8,504 bases of DNA. Source: CAYNQN01 sp964530525 (lineage in GTDB: Bacteria; Actinomycetota; Acidimicrobiia; Acidimicrobiales; Acidimicrobilacustridaceae). This document shows positions 1 to 5,396 of this stretch, piece after piece; position 1 is the first letter of the stretch; every line of letters begins with the position of its first letter. The notes beneath the pieces are model-generated. The model did not search any database. It was given only the letters and a program-made list of their open reading frames with translations, and had not been told where the DNA came from. Position numbers and translations under genes: made by a program. The stretch lies in contig CAZHBH010000083.1 of assembly GCA_964530525.1 (NCBI GenBank), positions 1-8,504 on the forward strand, read 5' to 3'.

Positions 1-1
1 C

Positions 2-457
<456 letters not shown>

Positions 458-477
458 TCCAGCCAGCTCTCGGGTTC

Positions 478-511
478 GTCAGAGGCCGGCCCTTCGGGGT
501 CGGCCTCTGAC
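478..511. terminator. Bidirectional hairpin terminator between groEL and the channel gene
   Basis: A near-perfect inverted repeat lies between two convergent genes: 15-base arms (GTCAGAGGCCGGCCC and GGGTCGGCCTCTGAC, one G-T wobble) around a TTCG tetraloop. It starts 20 bases after the groEL stop and ends 8 bases before the stop end of the minus-strand channel gene. There is no true T tract after it (GTTCTC on the plus strand), as is common for GC-rich actinobacterial terminators. Because the arms are symmetric it can act on both strands. UUCG loops are exceptionally stable, which supports a terminator or 3'-end stabilising role. Confidence 0.85.
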
Positions 512-519
512 GTTCTCGG

Positions 520-1395
520 TCAGGCCCCGGTGCCTGGCTCGATCGCGGGCTCGCCCTGGGTCGCGGGATCGTCGGGATCGTCGGGATCGTCGGGATCGTC
601 GACGAGGCTGCCCTTTGGCGGGCGCTCGAAGCCCATGATCGACACGATCCGTGCCACAGCGGTGACCAGGAACACCTGCCCGATGATGGCTTCGGTGACG
701 GCGGCCGATTGGCCCACGTCGGTGGCCGGCGTGAAGTCGCCGTAACCGAGGGTCGTGAGGGTCACGAAGCTGAAGTACTGGTACTCGCCGGCGTCGACGT
801 GCATGTGGTCGGCGAAGAACGGCACGCCCTCGATGGCGTGGATGAGCCGGAAGAGCGATGTGAAGAACAGCCCGATGAACAGGTAGGAGGTCACCCCCGC
901 CGCGAGGGTGTTGATGGTCACCTTCCGGTGCCGGAACGTCTGGCGCATGATCGCCGGCTGGGCCAGCAGCACGAGGGCTGCCGTGAGGGCGGACGTGGTT
1001 CCCAGGAGCAGGCGGGTCTGCTCCCCGCGCGCGGCCATCGCGGTGGCGGCCAGGAGCGAACCGGCTGAGGTCACCACCACGAGCAGCGTGGCCAGCCTCA
1101 GGAAGTGCTTGCTCACCTGGGAGCGGTGGAACGCCAGGACGATCGTGATGGCCAGCAAGGTGTTGGTGAACAGGAAGCCCCAGTGGAACGTGTCGGCCAC
1201 GGGGAAGCTCACCACGGTGAGCAGGGCCAGCAGGAAGACCGGGACGAAGCTGGCCCTGCCGAACAGGTCCTGGCGGAGCTCGTCGGAGAGCGGTTCGCGC
1301 GAGGCGAACCCACGCTTCTCCTTCGACCGGACGGGCTCGTCGTCACCCCCTCCGGGCTCGGCTTCGTGCCCCGGAGGGTAAGCGTCGCCTGACAC
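520..1395 (-). CDS. Potassium channel family protein (ion channel 2 / pore-loop type)
   Basis: This is a 291-residue membrane protein with a K+-channel selectivity filter: TLTTLGYGD at about residues 212-220, preceded by the pore helix (EYQYFSFV) and followed by a hydrophobic inner helix (about 227-256). Five further hydrophobic stretches precede the pore, at about 50-67, 72-89, 99-121, 127-147 and 159-186, giving a likely 6-TM layout. No helix carries a regular arginine ladder, so voltage gating is unlikely. I infer a K+-selective leak or stress channel in the cytoplasmic membrane. The N-terminus (first 45 residues) is polar and acidic. The C-terminus is short, with a (DDP)x4 repeat at 266-277 and no RCK/TrkA domain. 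The GTG at 1393-1395 is chosen because a minus-strand TACGCT box lies 7 bases from it and no Shine-Dalgarno is present, which points to a leaderless transcript. It is divergent from the Nudix gene and convergent with groEL. Confidence 0.85.
   Translation of the reverse strand: MSGDAYPPGHEAEPGGGDDEPVRSKEKRGFASREPLSDELRQDLFGRASFVPVFLLALLTVVSFPVADTFHWGFLFTNTLLAITIVLAFHRSQVSKHFLRLATLLVVVTSAGSLLAATAMAARGEQTRLLLGTTSALTAALVLLAQPAIMRQTFRHRKVTINTLAAGVTSYLFIGLFFTSLFRLIHAIEGVPFFADHMHVDAGEYQYFSFVTLTTLGYGDFTPATDVGQSAAVTEAIIGQVFLVTAVARIVSIMGFERPPKGSLVDDPDDPDDPDDPATQGEPAIEPGTGA
565..600. repeat. Four perfect 9-bp tandem repeats (GGGATCGTC) coding Asp-Asp-Pro
   Basis: Four exact head-to-tail copies of GGGATCGTC run across this stretch. 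On the minus strand each copy reads GAC GAT CCC, giving Asp-Asp-Pro units at residues 266-277 in the cytosolic tail of the channel protein. The unit is a multiple of three, so slippage would change tail length without shifting the frame. Confidence 0.95.
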
Positions 1396-1401
1396 GGCGC
1401 G

Positions 1402-1411
1402 AGCGTACGCT
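1402..1411. promoter_or_regulatory. Symmetric divergent promoter: palindromic -10 box shared by channel and Nudix genes
   Basis: AGCGTACGCT is a perfect 10-bp palindrome. Read on the plus strand it gives TACGCT (1406-1411), fitting the actinobacterial TAnnnT -10 consensus; the GTG at 1418 lies 7 bases beyond its last T. Read on the minus strand it gives the same TACGCT (1407 down to 1402), and the channel GTG at 1395 again lies 7 bases beyond its last T. Both genes lack a Shine-Dalgarno, so both would be leaderless. I see no convincing -35 element on either side. The dyad could alternatively or additionally be a repressor site. Confidence 0.55.
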
Positions 1412-1417
1412 GCGGTG

Positions 1418-2128
1418 GTGCAACGAGGGGGTGATCAGGAGATCCCCGAGCCGGTCGCGAAGCGACCGGGGGATCCGGCGCCGTGGCGGGACTTGGCGCC
1501 CGACCGGCCCCCCCTTTCGCTGGACGACGTACGCAGGGCCCTCAGCTCGGCCCCTGCTCCGTCGCCTGCTGCGTCCGAGGGCGCGAGCAGCAGGCCGTCG
1601 GCCGTGCTGGCCGCCCTGTACGAGAGCTCGACCGACGGACGTCTCAGGGTGGTGCTCACGCGCAGGGCGCGGCACCTGCGGTCGCATCGAGGGGAGGTGA
1701 GCTTCCCCGGCGGCGCCCAGGAGCCCGGGGAGGAGCCGTTGGACGCTGCGCTGCGGGAGGCTCGCGAGGAGATTGCGCTCGACCCCGACAGCGTGGAGGT
1801 GATCGGAGAGCTCGACCACCTGGAGACCTTCATGAGTCGATCGCACATCGCCCCGTTCGTGGGCGTGTTGCCCTCGGGCCTGCCCGAGCTGGTGCCCAAC
1901 CCCGCCGAGGTGGAGCGCATCCTGCACGTCTCCCTCGACGAGCTGATGCTCCCGGAGGTCTACCGGGAGGAGCGCTGGGGGGTGCCCCCCCTCGACCACC
2001 CCATGCACTTCTTCGAGCTGGTGGGCGACACCATCTGGGGGGCCACGGCCCGCATGCTGGTGAACCTGCTGTCGATCGTCACCGGCGCGGGCTGGAACGG
2101 CTCGGAGGCGAACCGCCACGGCAGGTAG
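1418..2128 (+). CDS. Nudix hydrolase, CoA pyrophosphatase type (NudL/NUDT7-like)
   Basis: This is a 236-residue cytosolic Nudix protein predicted to cleave coenzyme A (and perhaps acyl-CoA) to 3',5'-ADP and 4'-phosphopantetheine. The sequence LTRRARHLRSHRGEVSFPGG (residues 80-99) matches the extra signature of the CoA-pyrophosphatase subfamily upstream of the Nudix box. The box itself spans G99 to L121, with R113-E114 and E117-E118 as the metal-binding core. The usual late glycine of the box is alanine (A120). The first 50 or so residues are a proline- and alanine-rich extension with no recognised domain. GTG at 1418 is preferred over the adjacent in-frame GTG at 1415 because of its spacing from TACGCT at 1406-1411; there is no Shine-Dalgarno. 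It is divergent from the channel gene, and its TAG stop overlaps the likely promoter of the next gene. Family assignment is strong; substrate is inferred. Confidence 0.88.
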   Translation: MQRGGDQEIPEPVAKRPGDPAPWRDLAPDRPPLSLDDVRRALSSAPAPSPAASEGASSRPSAVLAALYESSTDGRLRVVLTRRARHLRSHRGEVSFPGGAQEPGEEPLDAALREAREEIALDPDSVEVIGELDHLETFMSRSHIAPFVGVLPSGLPELVPNPAEVERILHVSLDELMLPEVYREERWGVPPLDHPMHFFELVGDTIWGATARMLVNLLSIVTGAGWNGSEANRHGR

Positions 2129-2131
2129 CGT
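2126..2131 (+). promoter_or_regulatory. Putative -10 box for the small hypothetical gene
   Basis: TAGCGT fits the TAnnnT pattern and its first three bases are the TAG stop codon of the Nudix gene. The ATG at 2139 begins 8 bases after its last T, the spacing expected for a leaderless transcript. No -35 is obvious, and read-through from the Nudix gene is equally possible. Confidence 0.35.
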
Positions 2132-2138
2132 GTCGGCC

Positions 2139-2531
2139 ATGCCGACGCTGAGCTTCGAGGCCGAGACGCAATCCGAGCTGGTGAGCCAGGTGAGGCGGTG
2201 GCTCGCTTCCACCGAGGCCGAACAGGACGGTTCGCTGTCGGTGAGCCAGGCCATCAGCCAGGGAGCGGGGGTCACCAAGGACGCCCTGCGGATAATCGCG
2301 TCGGCGGCCCCGACGCCGGTGGCGCAGAACGACCTCGTGCGATCCCTGACCGACATGGGCTACAAGGCCACCGACGCCACCTCGCAGGCGCTCGTGCAGG
2401 GGCTGGAGAGCGTGGAGGCGCTGACCGGGGGCAGCGTGCTGCGCCAGGTCACGAAGAAGGGCCGCGACGTCGGCTACCAGATGAGCGCGGTGGTGGCGAA
2501 GCAGGTGCTCAAGACGCTCAGCCGCTCCTGA
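2139..2531 (+). CDS. Conserved-looking hypothetical protein, 130 aa, possible winged-helix character
   Basis: I do not recognise this protein with confidence. It is soluble, with no signal peptide or membrane segment. The N-terminal part (about 1-30) reads MPTLSFEAETQSELVSQVRRWL, a short strand plus amphipathic helix. The remainder (about 42-130) is mostly predicted helical: a segment TKDALRIIASAAPTPVAQNDLVRSLTDMGY resembles the helix-turn-helix half of a winged-helix domain, followed by a basic tail (VTKKGRDVGY...KQVLKTLSRS). A DNA- or nucleic-acid-binding role is only inference. GTG at 2130 is an in-frame alternative, one base after the Nudix stop; ATG 2139 is preferred because of the TAGCGT box at 2126-2131 and the lack of a Shine-Dalgarno. 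It sits between the Nudix and guaB3 genes, with codon use like its neighbours, so it is probably a real gene. Confidence 0.7.
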   Translation: MPTLSFEAETQSELVSQVRRWLASTEAEQDGSLSVSQAISQGAGVTKDALRIIASAAPTPVAQNDLVRSLTDMGYKATDATSQALVQGLESVEALTGGSVLRQVTKKGRDVGYQMSAVVAKQVLKTLSRS

Positions 2532-2548
2532 CCCGTTCCCGCCCGATC

Positions 2549-2554
2549 TAGAAT
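2549..2554 (+). promoter_or_regulatory. Putative guaB3-guaA promoter (-10 TAGAAT)
   Basis: TAGAAT is the best -10 match in the 51-base gap before guaB3. A start about 7 bases on (near 2561) would give a leader of roughly 22 bases that contains the Shine-Dalgarno. A weak -35-like CTGACC lies at 2528-2533 with a short 15-base spacer, overlapping the preceding stop codon. Confidence 0.5.
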
Positions 2555-2569
2555 GGCTTCCTTCGTCTG

Positions 2570-2576
2570 AAGGAGG
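2570..2576 (+). promoter_or_regulatory. Strong Shine-Dalgarno for guaB3
   Basis: AAGGAGG lies 6 bases before the GTG at 2583. It is a near-ideal anti-16S match and fixes the guaB3 start. It is the only clear, well-spaced ribosome binding site in the window; the other genes appear leaderless or translationally coupled. Confidence 0.85.
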
Positions 2577-2582
2577 CACCGC

Positions 2583-3755
2583 GTGGCCGAGGTAGAGATC
2601 GGGATCGGCAAGTCGGGCCGCCGGGCCTACTCGCTCGACGAGATCACGATCGTGCCCAGTCGCCGCACGCGAGACACGCGTGACGTGGACATCAGCTGGG
2701 AGATCGACGCGTTCAGCTTCGAGCTGCCGCTCATGGCGGCCCCCGCCGACTGCGTCACGAGTCCCCAGACCGCAGTGGAGGTGGGGCGCCTCGGCGGAGT
2801 CGGGGTGCTCAACCTGGAGGGCTTGTGGACCAGGTACGAAGACCCCGAGCCGCTCTTCGAGGAGATCGCGGGGCTTCCCGCCGAGAAGGTGACCGCCAGG
2901 CTCCAGGAGGTCTACGCCGAGCCTGTGGACCCCGACCTGATCGTGGAGCGCATCGGTGCCCTCAGGGAGGCCGGCGTGGTCGCGTGCGGTGCCGTCACCC
3001 CGCAGCGTGCGGCGCAGTTGGCACCCGTGCTGCTGGGCGCCGAGCTCGACCTGCTGGTCATCCAGGGCACCGTCGTGTCGGCCGAGCACGTCTCGCGGGG
3101 CGGCGAGCCCCTGAACCTCAAGCAGTTCGTGCGAGAGCTGGAGATCCCGGTGGTGGTGGGTGGCTGCGCTAGCTACCAGGCAGCGCTGCACCTGATGCGC
3201 ACCGGGGCCGCCGGCATCCTGGTGGGGGTCGGCCCCGGGCAGGCCTGCACCACCCGGGAGGTGCTGGGCATCGGCGTGCCCCAGGCCACCGCCGTGGCCG
3301 ACGCGAGGGCTGCCCGCATGCGCCACCTCGACGAGACCGGCGTGTACGTGCACGTGATCGCCGACGGCGGGATGGCGACAGGCGGCGACATCGCCAAGGC
3401 GGTCGTGTGCGGTGCCGACGCCGTGATGATCGGCTCCCCGCTGGCGGCCGCCTTCGAGGCTCCCGGCCGCGGCGTCTACTGGGGCATGGCGAGCGCTCAC
3501 CCGACCCTTCCGCGAGGTTCCCTCGTTCGCACTCCACCCCGGGGCAGCCTCGAGGAGGTGCTCGTGGGCCCGGCACACGGCGACGACGGCCGCATGAACC
3601 TGTTCGGTGCGCTGAGGGCGTCGATGGCGACCTGCGGCTACGAATCGCTCAAGGAGCTGCAGAAGGCCGAGGTGATGATCGCCCCCTCGGCCCGCACCGA
3701 GGGCAAGGCCCGTCAGCTCTCGCAGAGGGTGGGGATGGGGCGAGACCTTGCCTGA
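2583..3755 (+). CDS. guaB3: GuaB3 family IMP dehydrogenase-related protein
   Basis: This is a 390-residue TIM-barrel enzyme of the IMP dehydrogenase/GMP reductase superfamily, in the actinobacterial and cyanobacterial GuaB3 branch. YSLDEITIVPSRRTRDTRDVDIS (from about residue 16) is the N-terminal barrel entry. The catalytic loop is GVGPGQACTTR, with the nucleophilic cysteine at residue 222. The phosphate-binding strand is VIADGGMATGGDIAKA, and AVMIGSPLAAAFEAPG follows. The CBS (Bateman) insertion of true GuaB is absent, which explains the short length. Retention of the catalytic Cys-Thr supports oxidation of IMP to XMP or reduction of GMP to IMP; family function in actinobacteria is not settled, although a cyanobacterial member has been reported to have IMP dehydrogenase activity. 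The GTG start is set by AAGGAGG 6 bases upstream. It overlaps guaA by 8 bases, so the two are probably co-transcribed and translationally coupled in guanine nucleotide synthesis. Confidence 0.92.
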   Translation: MAEVEIGIGKSGRRAYSLDEITIVPSRRTRDTRDVDISWEIDAFSFELPLMAAPADCVTSPQTAVEVGRLGGVGVLNLEGLWTRYEDPEPLFEEIAGLPAEKVTARLQEVYAEPVDPDLIVERIGALREAGVVACGAVTPQRAAQLAPVLLGAELDLLVIQGTVVSAEHVSRGGEPLNLKQFVRELEIPVVVGGCASYQAALHLMRTGAAGILVGVGPGQACTTREVLGIGVPQATAVADARAARMRHLDETGVYVHVIADGGMATGGDIAKAVVCGADAVMIGSPLAAAFEAPGRGVYWGMASAHPTLPRGSLVRTPPRGSLEEVLVGPAHGDDGRMNLFGALRASMATCGYESLKELQKAEVMIAPSARTEGKARQLSQRVGMGRDLA

Positions 3756-5295
3756 GGCCAAAGCACCACCCGACACGATCCTCGTGGTCGACTTCGGGGC
3801 GCAGTACGCACAGCTCATCGCCCGCCGGGTCAGGGAGCTGAACGTCTACAGCGAGATCGTCCCGTCCAGCATCACCGCATCGGAGCTGGCAGAGCGTGCG
3901 CCCTCGGGCGTGATCTTCAGCGGGGGACCCAAGTCGGTGCACGTCCCGGGCGCCCCGGTGATCGACCCCGGCGTGTACGAGACCGGCATCCCGGTGCTGG
4001 GCATCTGCTACGGGGCCCAGCTCCTCGCCCAGCAGCTGGGCGGCGTGGTGGGCGGCACCGGTGTGGGTGAGTACGGCAAGGCCGACTTGGAGGTCCTGTC
4101 CGAGGGCCTGCTCTTCGCGGGGCTGCCCCGGCGCCAGCAGGTCTGGATGAGCCACTTCGACTCCATCACCGAGGTGCCCGAGGGCTTCGAGGTGACCGCC
4201 ATGACCGGCGCGGTCGCCGTGGCAGCCCTGGAGGACCCCGACAGGGCCCTCTACGGGGTGCAGTTCCACCCCGAGGTGGTCCACACCCCTCATGGCCTGG
4301 AGCTGCTCAGGCGCTTCGTGTTCGACGCATGCGGATGCCAGCCCAGCTGGACCATGAGCTCGGTCATCGACACGTCGGTGGCGGCGATCCGTGAGCAGAT
4401 CGGCTCTGGCCGGGCCATCTGCGGGCTCTCCGGTGGCGTCGACTCGGCGGTGGCCGCTGCGCTCGTCCACAAGGCGATAGGCAGCCAGCTCACCTGCGTG
4501 TTCGTCGACACCGGCCTCATGCGAGAGGGCGAGGGCGAGCAGGTGGTCGACGCCTTCCAGCGCAGCCAGGGAATCGAGCTCATCCACGAGCGCGCCGCCG
4601 ACGCCTTCTTCGAGCGGCTCGCCGGCATCGTGGACCCCGAGGAGAAGCGCAAGACCGTAGGCGAGCTGTTCATTCGCATCTTCGAGCGAAGTGCGGGCGG
4701 CCTGAGCGACGCGCGCTTCTTGGTGCAGGGGACCCTCTACCCGGACGTGATCGAGTCGGGGACGGTGGATGCAGCGAAGATCAAGAGCCACCACAACGTG
4801 GGCGGCCTCCCGGAGGACATGGACTTCGAGCTCGTCGAGCCCCTGCGCAACCTGTTCAAGGACGAGGTCCGCCAGGTGGGCCTGGAGCTGGGCCTCCCCC
4901 CCGAGATCGTCTGGCGCCAGCCCTTCCCCGGACCGGGCCTGGCCGTGCGGATCATCGGCGAGGTCACGCCCGAGAAGGTCGCCATCCTCCAGCGCGCCGA
5001 CGCCGTGGTGCGCGAGGAGATCGCCGCGGCGGGCCTCGAGCGCGAGATCTGGCAGGCCTTCGCCGTGCTCCCCGACATCCGGACCGTCGGGGTGATGGGC
5101 GACGAGCGCACCTACGCCCACCCGGTGATCGTACGAGCCGTCACGAGCGAGGACGCCATGACGGCTGACTGGGCTCGCCTCCCCTACGAGCTCCTCGAGC
5201 GCATCTCCAACCGCATCATCGGCGAGGTCCCCGGCATCAACAGGGTGGCCTACGACATAACGTCCAAGCCTCCCGGCACCATCGAGTGGGAGTGA
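3748..5295 (+). CDS. guaA: GMP synthase (glutamine-hydrolysing)
   Basis: This 515-residue cytosolic enzyme converts XMP, ATP and glutamine to GMP, the last step of de novo guanine nucleotide synthesis. The N-terminal class I glutamine amidotransferase starts at TILVVDFGAQYAQLIARRV. Its catalytic triad is visible as Cys87 in GICYGAQ and His174/Glu176 in QFHPE. The ATP-pyrophosphatase domain carries the PP-loop SGGVDS at 228-233 and continues through KIKSHHNVGG. The C-terminal dimerisation domain has RQPFPGPGLAVRIIGE and ends in TSKPPGTIEWE, the usual GuaA terminus. The TTG at 3748 is the start that gives the expected N-terminus. It lies inside the end of guaB3 (8-base overlap, different frame) with only a weak G-rich stretch upstream, so translation probably depends on ribosomes finishing guaB3. 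Full length and intact. Confidence 0.97.
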   Translation: MPEAKAPPDTILVVDFGAQYAQLIARRVRELNVYSEIVPSSITASELAERAPSGVIFSGGPKSVHVPGAPVIDPGVYETGIPVLGICYGAQLLAQQLGGVVGGTGVGEYGKADLEVLSEGLLFAGLPRRQQVWMSHFDSITEVPEGFEVTAMTGAVAVAALEDPDRALYGVQFHPEVVHTPHGLELLRRFVFDACGCQPSWTMSSVIDTSVAAIREQIGSGRAICGLSGGVDSAVAAALVHKAIGSQLTCVFVDTGLMREGEGEQVVDAFQRSQGIELIHERAADAFFERLAGIVDPEEKRKTVGELFIRIFERSAGGLSDARFLVQGTLYPDVIESGTVDAAKIKSHHNVGGLPEDMDFELVEPLRNLFKDEVRQVGLELGLPPEIVWRQPFPGPGLAVRIIGEVTPEKVAILQRADAVVREEIAAAGLEREIWQAFAVLPDIRTVGVMGDERTYAHPVIVRAVTSEDAMTADWARLPYELLERISNRIIGEVPGINRVAYDITSKPPGTIEWE

Positions 5296-5311
5296 CGGGC
5301 GCTCGGCGCGC

Positions 5312-5331
5312 CGGCCCTCCCCCGGGGGCCG
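5312..5331 (+). terminator. Possible guaA terminator hairpin
   Basis: CGGCCCTC and GGGGGCCG can pair (8 bp including one wobble) around a CCCC loop, 16 bases after the guaA stop. There is no T tract. It is the best terminator candidate in the guaA-pcrA spacer and is followed immediately by a second inverted repeat at 5333-5347. Confidence 0.45.
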
Positions 5332-5332
5332 C

Positions 5333-5347
5333 CCGATCGTCGATCGG
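5333..5347. repeat. Perfect inverted repeat CCGATCG-T-CGATCGG
   Basis: Two 7-base arms flank a single T at 5340. As RNA it would form at most a 6-bp stem with a 3-base loop; as DNA it is a symmetric site of the size bound by dimeric regulators. It lies 35 bases before the putative pcrA -10 box, so it may be an operator or the second half of the guaA terminator. It does not resemble the actinobacterial LexA box. Confidence 0.4.
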
Positions 5348-5381
5348 CCTTGTCCCTCCCCTAGCTGTCGTCGGCCGCTCG

Positions 5382-5387
5382 TAGGGT
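5382..5387 (+). promoter_or_regulatory. Putative pcrA -10 box
   Basis: TAGGGT fits TAnnnT and sits 9 bases before the ATG at 5397. Transcription starting near 5394-5395 would leave a leader of only 2-3 bases. The alternative in-frame GTG at 5388 directly abuts this box and could not be on such a transcript. No convincing -35 is visible. Confidence 0.4.
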
Positions 5388-5396
5388 GTGGGGGAG

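Noticed and set aside
565..600. CRISPR-like or iteron array
   Set aside because: The 9-bp units are contiguous with no spacers and lie in a coding frame as Asp-Asp-Pro repeats.
1343..2356. 337-codon minus-strand frame opposite the Nudix gene
   Set aside because: Arg/Pro/Gly-rich composition without motifs; the plus strand has the CoA-pyrophosphatase signature and Nudix box.
2079..3818. Long minus-strand open frame opposite the hypothetical gene, guaB3 and the start of guaA
   Set aside because: Antisense shadow from high-GC codon structure: Gly/His/Arg/Leu-rich with no domain, and the plus strand carries recognisable genes.
3649..5121. 490-codon minus-strand open frame opposite guaA
   Set aside because: His/Ala/Leu-rich low-complexity translation that mirrors guaA codons; guaA is full length with all its motifs.
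5333..5347. SOS (LexA) box upstream of pcrA
   Set aside because: The palindrome lacks the GAAC/GTTC core arms and 4-base centre of the actinobacterial LexA site.
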